From: Azospirillum sp. TSH64
Lineage (GTDB): Bacteria > Pseudomonadota > Alphaproteobacteria > Azospirillales > Azospirillaceae
Reading direction: 5' to 3'
Length of the DNA: 64,000 nt
NCBI RefSeq assembly: GCF_003116035.1
Contig: NZ_LGQW01000015.1
Span: 6,280,653-6,344,652, forward strand
Shown: one piece after another, positions 24,147 through 31,404 of the stretch
Layout of the letters: every line of letters begins with the position of its first letter
How positions within the stretch are numbered: position 1 is the stretch's first letter
The notes under the pieces: model-generated
The model's input: the letters and a program-made list of their open reading frames with translations, nothing else
Databases searched by the model: none
Told to the model about the DNA's origin: nothing
Program-made: the position numbers and the translations under genes

Positions 24147-25030
24147 ACGGAGTGAGCGAAACCGACCCGCAAGGCCTGTCGCCGGAGGATTATGCGACCC
24201 TGTGCGGCTTCCTGCGGGACCGCACCGGCCTGTCCTTCACCGAGGCCAAGCGCTATTTCGTCGACCGCCGCGTCGCCGCCCGCATGCAGGCGGTCGGGGC
24301 GACGGATCTGCGCGCCTACATGAACCTGCTGCGCTTCCAGGCGTCGGGGGAGGAGCTTCAGCGGCTCGTCAACCTGATGACGGTGAACGAGACCTATTTC
24401 TTCCGCGAAAAATACCAGTTCGACTGCCTGGTGAATTCCGCCCTCGACGAGCTGGTGCGCGGGCGGCCGAAGGGGTCGCGGCTGCGCATCTGGTCGGCCG
24501 GCTGCGCCACCGGGGAGGAGCCCTATTCCATCGCCATCATGCTGCTGGAGAACTGGAGCCGGGTGGACGATTACGAGATCGAGCTGCTGGCGTCCGACAT
24601 CGACAGTGCGGTGCTGGAGCGCGCGCGCGAAGGCATCTATGACGAGCGCGCCCTGCAAGGGCTGCCGGCGCATCTGCGCGCCAAATATTTCCAGCCCCTG
24701 CGCGGGGCGGCCGACGATTGGGGACCGCGCTGGCAGATCGTCGAGGATTTGCGGGACTCGGTCGATTTCTCGCTGGTCAACCTCGCCGACCCGCAGCAGG
24801 TCCGCGGTTTCCGCGGGATCGACGTGATCTTTTGCCGCAACCTGCTGATCTATTTCGACGATCTTGGCCGACGGGAGACCGCGAGCATGTTCCACGATGC
24901 CCTGGCGCCGGGCGGCTTCGTCTGTCTCGGCCATTCGGAAAGCATGAGCCGCATGTCCTCGCTGTTCGTGCCGCGCCGCTTCCCCGACGCCATCCTTTAC
25001 CAGAAGCCGGTCGACGGGGGTGCCGCATGA
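24143..25030 (+). CDS. cheR: Chemotaxis protein methyltransferase
   Basis: 295 aa from the GTG at 24143; GTG at 24152 is an alternative. The N-terminal helical domain (LCGFLRDRTGLSFTEAKRYFVDRRV) precedes the SAM-dependent methyltransferase domain. Seen there: NETYFFREKYQF, SAGCATGEEPYSIAIML (SAM-binding), DIDSAVLERAREGIYDE and DVIFCRNLLIYFDD. It adds methyl groups to receptor glutamates using S-adenosylmethionine. There is no C-terminal receptor-tethering pentapeptide or TPR. Confidence 0.95.
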   Translation: MNGVSETDPQGLSPEDYATLCGFLRDRTGLSFTEAKRYFVDRRVAARMQAVGATDLRAYMNLLRFQASGEELQRLVNLMTVNETYFFREKYQFDCLVNSALDELVRGRPKGSRLRIWSAGCATGEEPYSIAIMLLENWSRVDDYEIELLASDIDSAVLERAREGIYDERALQGLPAHLRAKYFQPLRGAADDWGPRWQIVEDLRDSVDFSLVNLADPQQVRGFRGIDVIFCRNLLIYFDDLGRRETASMFHDALAPGGFVCLGHSESMSRMSSLFVPRRFPDAILYQKPVDGGAA

Positions 25031-25437
25031 GCGCGAACCATACCGGTGGGCCGCGCGTCCTGGTGGTGGACGACGCCGTGACCGTGCGCGCCTTCAGCCG
25101 CCGCGTGCTGGAGGGCGCCGGCTTCGTGGTGGACGAGGCGGTGAACGGCATCGAGGGGCTGGAGCGCGCCATGGCCGTCGTGCCCGACCTGGTGATCGTC
25201 GACGTCAACATGCGCAAGATGGACGGCTACACCATGCTGCGCGTCCTGCGCCGCGATCCGGCGCTGCGCGACGTGCCGGCCATCATGATCAGCACCGAAT
25301 CGAAGGACAGCGACCGCGAGCAGGCCCTGCTGGCCGGTGCCAACTGGTACATCGTCAAGCCGCCGCGGCCGGAGGTGCTGGTGGAGGCGGCGCGGCTGCT
25401 GACAGGGCAACCTCTCACCACGGAGGGCGTGCCATGA
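25027..25437 (+). CDS. CheY-like response regulator
   Basis: 136 aa from the ATG at 25027, which overlaps the cheR stop (ATGA). Receiver only: VLVVDDAVTVR (Asp15, Asp16), phosphoacceptor Asp59 in IVDVNMRKMDGYTML, MISTES and the conserved Lys in YIVKPPRPEVL. It is the second single-domain receiver of the operon and directly precedes cheA, so it is the obvious CheA target. Output may be a flagellar motor elsewhere or a non-motility pathway. No flagellar gene is in the window. Confidence 0.92.
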   Translation: MSANHTGGPRVLVVDDAVTVRAFSRRVLEGAGFVVDEAVNGIEGLERAMAVVPDLVIVDVNMRKMDGYTMLRVLRRDPALRDVPAIMISTESKDSDREQALLAGANWYIVKPPRPEVLVEAARLLTGQPLTTEGVP

Positions 25438-27695
25438 GCGAGCTGTTCGACCAGTTCGTCGTCGAGGCGCAGGAGCTGCTGGAGACGGCCGGCGGCGCGC
25501 TTCTGGCACTGGAGCGCGATCCCGCCGACCGCGCGTCGGTGGACGAGCTGTTCCGCGCCTTCCACACGCTGAAGGGGGCGAGCGGCCTGTTCGACATGGC
25601 GCCCTTCACCCGGCTGGTCCATGTCGGGGAGGACACGCTGTCGCTGCTGCGCGACGGCCGGCGCGGCATGACGCCGGAGCTGGCCGACCGGCTGTTCCGC
25701 GCGCTCGACCAGTGCGCCCGCTGGGTGGCGGCGCTGGAGGACACCGGCGCCCTGCCCGCCGACGCGGCGCAGGCATCGGAGACGCTGGTCCGCGGGCTGT
25801 CCGGAGTGTCTGCGGAGGGGGCGGCCGGTGGCGGCGAGGCCGCCGGGGAGACGGACGCCTTCCCCTGGGTGGCGGCGCTGGCCGGCGAGGACCGGGAGGC
25901 GGTTGGGGTGGCCGGCGGCGTGCTGACCGCCATCGACTACAGGCCCGATCCGGACTGCTTCTTCACCGGCGACGATCCGCTGGCCCTGTTCCGGCGGGTC
26001 CCCGACCTGCGGTGGCTCCGGATCGAGCCGGCCGAGCCGCTGCCGCCCCTGGCGCAGTTGGACCCCTACCGCTGCCTGCTGCGCTTCCGCGCGCTGAGCG
26101 GGGCCGGGGTGGAGGCGGTGGCGCCGGCCTTCCGCAGCGTTCCCGATCAGGTGCGGATCGGCAGCGTCACACTGATGCCTGCTGCGGCGCCCCCCGCGGC
26201 ACCGCCCTCCGCCAAGCCGATCACCATGGCGCCGCCGGGCTCGCTGGCGGCGGCGATGCTGGAGGAGCAGGCGCGCATTCTCGATCTGCCCGGCAGCGCT
26301 GCCGAACGCCAATCCCGCAACGCCGCGGTGACGCGTGCGGTCACCGCGATCCTGACCGCGCTGGGCCGGTCGGCCGACCGGGCCGTCGTGGCGGCGGCCT
26401 GCGTCGATTCCAGGACGTTGCGCCGCTTCCTGGCCGACGGGCCTCCGGAAAAGGACCCTGCGGAAAAACCCGCCGCTGCCGAGGCGCGGCCCGCCTCCCC
26501 GCGCCGTGCCCTGCGGGTGGAGCCGGAGCGGATGGACGCGCTGATGGCGCTGGTCGGCGAGCTGTCGGTGGTGAAGGGGCAGTTGGAACCGCTGGTCCGT
26601 CGCGTCGGGGACGGCGAGCTGACGCGCGACATGAAGGCCTTCTCCGCCCGGCTGGACAGCCTGGTCGGCGACCTGCGCCATGCGGCGCTGCGCCTGCGGC
26701 TGCTGCCGCTTGCCCGCGTGTTCGATCCGCTGCCCCGGCTGGTGCGCGACACCGCCCGCCGGCTGGACAAGACGGTCGAGCTGGTGCTGGACGGGGCGGA
26801 GACGGAGGCCGACAAGGACATCCTCGACGTGCTGGGCGAGCCGTTGCTGCATCTGGTGCGCAACGCAATCGACCACGGCATCGAGGCGCCGGAGCGCCGG
26901 GCCGCGTCGGGCAAGCCACCGGGCGGCACCTTGCGGGTCCATGCCTTCCAGGACAAGGGTGGGGTGGTGGTGGAGGTGTCGGACGACGGCGCCGGCATCG
27001 ACCCGGCGGCGATGCGCAAGGCCGCCGTCGCCAAGGGGCTGCTCGCCCCGGATGCCGCCGCGGCGCTCGGCGACGACGAGGCCGTGCGGCTGGTCTTCGC
27101 CCCCGGCTTCAGCACCGCCGGCAGCGTGTCCGACCTGTCGGGCCGCGGGGTCGGCATGGATGCGGTGCGGGCGGCGGTGGAACGGGCCGGCGGCCGGGTG
27201 GAGATCGCCTCGACCCCCGGCAGCGGCACGCGGGTGCGGCTGGCGCTGCCGCTGACGCTCAGCATCACCCGGGTCGTGGTGGTGGAGGCGGCGGGATCCT
27301 TCTACGGCATCCCGGTGGCGGTGGTCGGCGGCGTCCAGCGGGTGCCGCGTGCCGAGATCCGCGGGGTGAAGCGGGCGGAAAGCGTTGTGCTGCGCGACCG
27401 GGTGGTGCCGCTGGTCCGTCTGCGACGCCTGCTGGGCCAGCCCCCCGATGACGGGCACGGGCACGGGCATGGGGACGGGCATCGGGACGGGCGGAGCGGC
27501 GGGGCCGACTGCGTCGTGCTCGCCGAACTGGGCGACGGGCCGGTCGCCGTGGCGGTGGACGATGTCGGCGAGCGTGCCGACGTGGTGCTGCGTCCGATGA
27601 GCGGGGTTCTGCGGGGCTTACGCGGCTATGCCGGCACGGCGGTGCTGGGCGACGGCCGGCTGATCCTGGTGCTCGATCTGCGGGAGCTGTTGTGA
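25434..27695 (+). CDS. cheA: Chemotaxis sensor kinase CheA
   Basis: 753 aa from the ATG at 25434, overlapping the cheY stop. The N-terminal Hpt domain (P1) has His44 in FRAFHTLKGASGLFD. A middle region (about 135-245; FPWVAALAG, then DYRPDPDCFFTGDDPL) differs from the classic P2. Then come a P3 dimerisation helix pair (about 360-440), P4 ATPase (LHLVRNAIDHGIE, DDGAGI, GRGVGMDAV) and a CheW-like P5 from about 610. P5 carries an inserted His/Gly loop, GHGHGHGDGHRDG. It should phosphorylate CheY and CheB under receptor control. Confidence 0.95.
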   Translation: MSELFDQFVVEAQELLETAGGALLALERDPADRASVDELFRAFHTLKGASGLFDMAPFTRLVHVGEDTLSLLRDGRRGMTPELADRLFRALDQCARWVAALEDTGALPADAAQASETLVRGLSGVSAEGAAGGGEAAGETDAFPWVAALAGEDREAVGVAGGVLTAIDYRPDPDCFFTGDDPLALFRRVPDLRWLRIEPAEPLPPLAQLDPYRCLLRFRALSGAGVEAVAPAFRSVPDQVRIGSVTLMPAAAPPAAPPSAKPITMAPPGSLAAAMLEEQARILDLPGSAAERQSRNAAVTRAVTAILTALGRSADRAVVAAACVDSRTLRRFLADGPPEKDPAEKPAAAEARPASPRRALRVEPERMDALMALVGELSVVKGQLEPLVRRVGDGELTRDMKAFSARLDSLVGDLRHAALRLRLLPLARVFDPLPRLVRDTARRLDKTVELVLDGAETEADKDILDVLGEPLLHLVRNAIDHGIEAPERRAASGKPPGGTLRVHAFQDKGGVVVEVSDDGAGIDPAAMRKAAVAKGLLAPDAAAALGDDEAVRLVFAPGFSTAGSVSDLSGRGVGMDAVRAAVERAGGRVEIASTPGSGTRVRLALPLTLSITRVVVVEAAGSFYGIPVAVVGGVQRVPRAEIRGVKRAESVVLRDRVVPLVRLRRLLGQPPDDGHGHGHGDGHRDGRSGGADCVVLAELGDGPVAVAVDDVGERADVVLRPMSGVLRGLRGYAGTAVLGDGRLILVLDLRELL

Positions 27696-27958
27696 TGCCG
27701 ATCCGTTATGACGCCGACCTCGCCCGCTTCGAGGCCGCCTGCACCGTCGAGGACGCCCTGCCGCTTGCCGAATGGCTGGAGGCGACGGCGGCGCCGCGCG
27801 TCGATCTGTCGGCTTGCACCGACCTGCACACAGCACTGCTGCAACTGCTGCTGGCGGCGCGGCCGACGGTGACGGCGGGCCCGGAGGACGCGTTTCTGGC
27901 GCGCTGGGTCGGCCCCGCTCTGGGCGTCCCCCCCTCCCCAGGGGGAAAACCTGCTTAG
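27695..27958 (+). CDS. Small STAS-domain-like protein
   Basis: 87 aa from the ATG at 27695; the GTG three bases earlier is possible. The cheA stop overlaps it. VDLSACTDLHTALLQLLLAARPTV matches the strand-loop-helix of STAS domains, where the Ser/Thr in DLS can be a phosphorylation site. STAS proteins next to cheA are frequent and may carry or sense phosphorylation signals. The domain assignment rests on a short segment. Its stop overlaps the stop of the convergent gene. Confidence 0.7.
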   Translation: MPIRYDADLARFEAACTVEDALPLAEWLEATAAPRVDLSACTDLHTALLQLLLAARPTVTAGPEDAFLARWVGPALGVPPSPGGKPA

Positions 27959-28626
27959 AACTGGCCCTTGGGAATCCGGTAGATGTCCGGGTTTCCGGGG
28001 TTGGAAATGTAGGACAGGGACAGGGCCGCGGGGGTCAGGGTCTTTCTGTCGCCAGTCTGCTCGACCGGGCCGGACAGGGTCAGGATCGTCGCCGGACCCT
28101 GGGTGGTGATGCCCCGGAACAGCATCACCGATCCATCGGGAAGCACGGCGTCCACCGCCGATTTCTGCGGATCGTACCCCGCGCCGAGCAGATAAGTCTT
28201 CAGCAGCTGCGCTGTCCCCAGGAGTTGCTCCGCGGTGGCCGGCACACCGGCGACCGCCCCCCAGCCGACATTGATCTGGATGAGTGTCTTGCTCTTGTGA
28301 CCGAGGATGTAGGCCAGCTTCGCCTTGCCGGTGTCCGGCAGAAGATCGGGCACGGTCACCGAGATGCTGGTGGTGCGCTCGATCTTGTTCTGCTCGACCG
28401 CGATGTCGGGGCGATTGACTTTGAAGTCCTTCTGGATGGCCGCGATGACCTGCGCCTCGGTCATTCCGAAGGTGGCGCTGCGAAAGCCGGTGACGACCGC
28501 GGCGCCGGGCTGTTCCGCCGGTGTCGCTTCGGCAGCGCCGGTGGCGGAGGCGGAAAGCCCCAGGACACCGATCAGCATCGCCACGGATGCCAGACGGCGG
28601 CACCTCAATGAAGAAAAGAACGCCAT
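27955..28626 (-). CDS. Secreted protein of unknown function
   Basis: 223 aa from the ATG at 28626 (MAFFSSLRCRRLASVAMLIG, then VLGLSASATG), which gives a signal peptide; the open frame upstream is the SapC gene out of frame. The mature part has GFRSATFGMTEAQVIAAIQKDF, a small motif seen in periplasmic proteins of unknown function, and mixed alpha/beta content. I recognise no catalytic motif. It lies 28 bases after the SapC-family gene, so the two are probably cotranscribed. Its stop overlaps the STAS gene tail by four bases, tail to tail. Confidence 0.72.
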   Translation of the reverse strand: MAFFSSLRCRRLASVAMLIGVLGLSASATGAAEATPAEQPGAAVVTGFRSATFGMTEAQVIAAIQKDFKVNRPDIAVEQNKIERTTSISVTVPDLLPDTGKAKLAYILGHKSKTLIQINVGWGAVAGVPATAEQLLGTAQLLKTYLLGAGYDPQKSAVDAVLPDGSVMLFRGITTQGPATILTLSGPVEQTGDRKTLTPAALSLSYISNPGNPDIYRIPKGQF

Positions 28627-28654
28627 GGACGACAACTTTCTGCGTGAAATGGCA

Positions 28655-29404
28655 TCAGGCCAGCGACCGGGCGACCAGTTCCGGCCACCGGTGCAGCGAG
28701 AAAAGATGCGCATAAATCAAAGCCAGCCAGCCCTTGCGCTGCCAGTCGAGCAACTGGTCGTCGGGCAGTCGGCCCAGCTTTTCCTCGTCGACCACCTGGA
28801 ACCCGTCGGCGCGTGCCTGGGCCCCGTTGCTCAGGCTGATCTGCGCGGCCTTTTCCGTCAGGACGCCGGCTTCGACGATGGCCTTCACGAAGGCAGCGCC
28901 TGTCCGCGCCTCGTTCCGGAAGGTGGCGCAGAAGCTCAAGGCCTGACGCGTCGCATCCGTCGGCTGGTCGCCGTCGAACAGCGGCACGTCCTGGTCCGGG
29001 CCGATCAGCGTGCTGTCCGGGTCATAGCCGAGGGCCGAGCTGTCGCTGTCGGGAAGATCGATGAAAATGAACGGGTAGCGGCGAACATAGGCCGGCACGT
29101 AGCAGCCCGCCTTCCACCGGCCGTCGGCATCGACGAACAGGTTCTCGTCGGTCTTGATGCCGACCACCGCCACCGCATCGACGGTGGCCCCGGAGGTGAA
29201 GACGATCGGATAGTCGGCGAGCGCGGCGCCGAACTCATTGGCAAGCAGCGGGATCAGGCTGGTTTGGCGCGCGAAGGCGGCGGTCGGCGCCGAAGCAAGG
29301 CGCAGGCCCCGGTCACGGGCCGGATCGAGGGAAAACACCCTGTTGTAGAACAAGGGCATCTGGATACGCTGCGATTCCGAAGATGCGGACGGCTGCTCGG
29401 TCAT
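28655..29404 (-). CDS. SapC-family protein
   Basis: 249 aa. Recognised as SapC-like from the arrangement PLFYNRVFSLDPARDRGLRL, TSLIPLLANEFGAALADYPIVFT, RRYPFIFIDL and LPDDQLLDWQRKGWLALIYAHLFSLH. The family is named after S-layer and antimicrobial-peptide loci, but its biochemical function is not established. No signal peptide is seen. It is upstream of the secreted unknown protein and between the chemosensory and T6SS regions. The link to either is uncertain. Confidence 0.8.
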   Translation of the reverse strand: MTEQPSASSESQRIQMPLFYNRVFSLDPARDRGLRLASAPTAAFARQTSLIPLLANEFGAALADYPIVFTSGATVDAVAVVGIKTDENLFVDADGRWKAGCYVPAYVRRYPFIFIDLPDSDSSALGYDPDSTLIGPDQDVPLFDGDQPTDATRQALSFCATFRNEARTGAAFVKAIVEAGVLTEKAAQISLSNGAQARADGFQVVDEEKLGRLPDDQLLDWQRKGWLALIYAHLFSLHRWPELVARSLA

Positions 29405-29496
29405 TCATAACCTGATTGGTTGGGTGCGCCTCGGCCTGCCGGGAACCGCCGGACTCTGCCGGGATATGCCGGATCCGACAGGATTTCACGCACCGG

Positions 29497-29514
29497 AGTC
29501 CGCCGAAGCGGACT
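29497..29514. repeat. Small hairpin between ompA-like and sapC-like genes
   Basis: AGTCCGC-CGAA-GCGGACT is a perfect 7-bp stem with a CGAA loop in the 191-base gap. No T-run follows on either strand, so it may be a weak terminator of the OmpA gene or a leader structure of the SapC gene. Just left of it are four variants of a TGCCGGGA-like octamer. Confidence 0.3.
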
Positions 29515-29595
29515 GTGGATGGTCGATAACGCTCCAGGGTCGGTCCGGTGCCTAACCGACTCATCGGACGAACTCCGACCTCCAACATCCGCCTG

Positions 29596-30159
29596 TCAGC
29601 GGCCGAGATTGGCAATTTCCACCCGGCGGTTCTTGCCGTCCTTGGGATTGCGCGGATCGAGGGGCATCTCGGAGCCGTAGCCCGCGGTCTGCAGGCGGTC
29701 AGGCGAAATGCCGAAGCGGCTGCTGAGATACTCCTTGACCGCATTGGCGCGGCGGGCCGAAAGCTGCTTGTTGTAGGTGGGGCTGCCGACAGCGTCGGTG
29801 TGGCCGCCAATCCGGAAGCGATAGCCCTTCAGGTCGGACGTCGTCAGCGCCTGGCCCAGTAGATCGAGCACCTCCGTCGCGGAGGGGAGCAGGGTGGCCG
29901 AGTTGAACTCGAACTCGACCTTGAAGTCGAGCTTGCGCATCTGCGAGGACGGCTCGGCCGCCGCCGAATTGTTGGTGCCGTTCGCCAAGTTCAGGCCGCG
30001 CTCCACACCCGGCTTGGGGCGGGCGTTGCTGACTGCGGACTGCTGGGTCGGTGTCAGCGCGTCCACGATGCCGTTGACGGACATCGGCGCTTCCCCGGCG
30101 CCGGCGGCCAACGCCGCACCGGACCAGGCAACCATGATCGCGACAGCGACGGCCTTCAT
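29596..30159 (-). CDS. OmpA-family protein (peptidoglycan-binding)
   Basis: 187 aa from the ATG at 30159, chosen because AAAGGG lies six bases upstream; in-frame ATGs at 30165 and 30183 would extend it. The signal peptide is MKAVAVAIMVAWSGAALA. The C-terminal OmpA-like domain (about 80-185) has FEFNSATLLPSA, IGGHTDAVGSPTYNKQLSARRA and RVEIANLG, which in the family bind peptidoglycan diaminopimelate. No beta-barrel is present. It sits downstream of the T6SS tip genes and could be an accessory peptidoglycan anchor, but TssL already has its own such domain. Confidence 0.85.
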   Translation of the reverse strand: MKAVAVAIMVAWSGAALAAGAGEAPMSVNGIVDALTPTQQSAVSNARPKPGVERGLNLANGTNNSAAAEPSSQMRKLDFKVEFEFNSATLLPSATEVLDLLGQALTTSDLKGYRFRIGGHTDAVGSPTYNKQLSARRANAVKEYLSSRFGISPDRLQTAGYGSEMPLDPRNPKDGKNRRVEIANLGR

Positions 30160-30229
30160 CTGCATCCCTTTCGGCTGGAACATAGCTGGGCCAATTCTCT
30201 CTGTATGCGTGTGAACGGAAGCTGGGAAA

Positions 30230-30235
30230 ACTATA
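30230..30235 (-). promoter_or_regulatory. Candidate -10 for the OmpA-family gene
   Basis: TATAGT on the minus strand in an AT-rich stretch, 70 bases before the chosen start. No convincing -35 accompanies it. It suggests that the OmpA gene is transcribed separately from the T6SS operon. Confidence 0.3.
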
Positions 30236-30329
30236 TCCTAAATTTGCGAGAACTTCTACCCGGAAGAGTTGGTCATGGCGACTTTGCCTATTCCATAAAG
30301 GATGGATTGGATGGATATGCGGCAACCGC

Positions 30330-30719
30330 TCAGGGAATCATCGTCGTCGACTGGCCCGGATTGACGATGGAGATCACGCCGGCCCAGGCGCACATGCATT
30401 TGGATGGAGTGTCGAGTGCCGGCGCGTTGTCCAGAATGACCGTCGGCGCGCCGGGAGCCCACGGGACCGGGGTGTTGGGAATGCAGGGCATGGGCGTCAG
30501 CACCCCCATGGCGGCGGCGGTGGCCGAGGCGACCGCCGGGTTGGCGAGGCTGCTGCACATCCCGAACGGCAGGATGTTGACCATGGGCTGATGGTCCATG
30601 ATGTTGGCTGCCGGCTGGTTGCCGGCCATCGTCCGATGCACCGGCAGCACCACCAGCGTCGATGGCGCCATGCCGAAACTGCACTGAAGCGTGGCTCCGT
30701 TCACGACCTGCATCGGCAT
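30330..30719 (-). CDS. DUF4280 / PAAR-like T6SS spike-tip protein
   Basis: 129 aa. It starts MPMQVVNGATLQCSFGMAPS and has PAANIMDHQPMVNILPFGMCSSLANP, MPCIPNTPVPWAPGAPTVI and SKCMCAWAG. This is the DUF4280 pattern, a Cys-containing PAAR-like fold that caps VgrG. It lacks any C-terminal toxin extension. A GAGGAAG ribosome site is upstream. It follows the DUF4123 gene by about 150 bases in the T6SS leftward operon, as expected of a tip loaded by that adaptor. Confidence 0.85.
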   Translation of the reverse strand: MPMQVVNGATLQCSFGMAPSTLVVLPVHRTMAGNQPAANIMDHQPMVNILPFGMCSSLANPAVASATAAAMGVLTPMPCIPNTPVPWAPGAPTVILDNAPALDTPSKCMCAWAGVISIVNPGQSTTMIP

Positions 30720-30870
30720 GTCGGCTGCTTCCTCTTTGAAATGGGCATTCGCAAAAGACGGCTGCTTGCGGACACGTCGGACGAAGGCCGGCTCTCAGCT
30801 TTTCCGTGCGCTTCACGCTTCATGCTTCACGCGGCTCCGCTTCCACGCGGTCCGATCCGGGCGCCGGCCT

Positions 30871-31404
30871 TCAGCCACCGAGCGGCATGGGGGCCGCCAG
30901 CACGCCGTCCGGTCCGGGTTCCATGCGCAGCAGCGTGGCCGGCCGCTCGCCTTCCATGAAGATGGCGCTCGCCGGACCGAAGAAGTGGATGGTCTGCTCC
31001 GGTGTGCAGGTCGGAAGAAAGACACGCGTCACGCGCGGATCGTAGAAGCGGAAATAGACCACCCGTCCGTCAGGCAGCCGCGCCATGGTCAGATGGCGCA
31101 GATGGCTCCGCACCTCGGTCAGCCCGGCATCCGTCTTCAGCAGGATGCCCCAATGCCGGTCCCAGCCTTCGCCGAGGAACCAGCGCGTGAAGGGGGACTC
31201 CGGGATGAGTTCCGCCAGATAGGGGGCTGCCTCGGCCAACTCGGGCTCCAGCTCTCCCCGGTAGAGGCAGATGGACGGCACCCCGTGCCGGTCCAGCATG
31301 GGCAGCAGCGCCGGGCAGCCGGCGCCGTCGATCACGGCATAGACCGGCAATTGATCGGCGAACAGCGTGCCCGCCAGAGTCCGAAGCGCCTGTTCCGTGA
31401 TCAT
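30871..31404 (-). CDS. DUF4123 T6SS adaptor/chaperone
   Basis: 177 aa from the ATG at 31404, which overlaps the vgrG stop (ATGA); a longer open frame upstream is vgrG out of frame. Seen: LYRGELEPELAEAAPYLAELIPES, FTRWFLGEGWDRHWGILL and VYFRFYDPRVTRVFLPTCTPEQ, all DUF4123 hallmarks. Such proteins (Tec or TAP class) load a specific effector onto VgrG or PAAR. Here the next gene is the PAAR-like tip with no toxin domain, so the cargo is unclear. Confidence 0.88.
   Translation of the reverse strand: MITEQALRTLAGTLFADQLPVYAVIDGAGCPALLPMLDRHGVPSICLYRGELEPELAEAAPYLAELIPESPFTRWFLGEGWDRHWGILLKTDAGLTEVRSHLRHLTMARLPDGRVVYFRFYDPRVTRVFLPTCTPEQTIHFFGPASAIFMEGERPATLLRMEPGPDGVLAAPMPLGG

Noticed and set aside
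30205..30591. 128-aa plus-strand ORF with its start in the OmpA/DUF4280 gap
   Set aside because: It runs antisense into the DUF4280 gene, has no ribosome site and matches no family.
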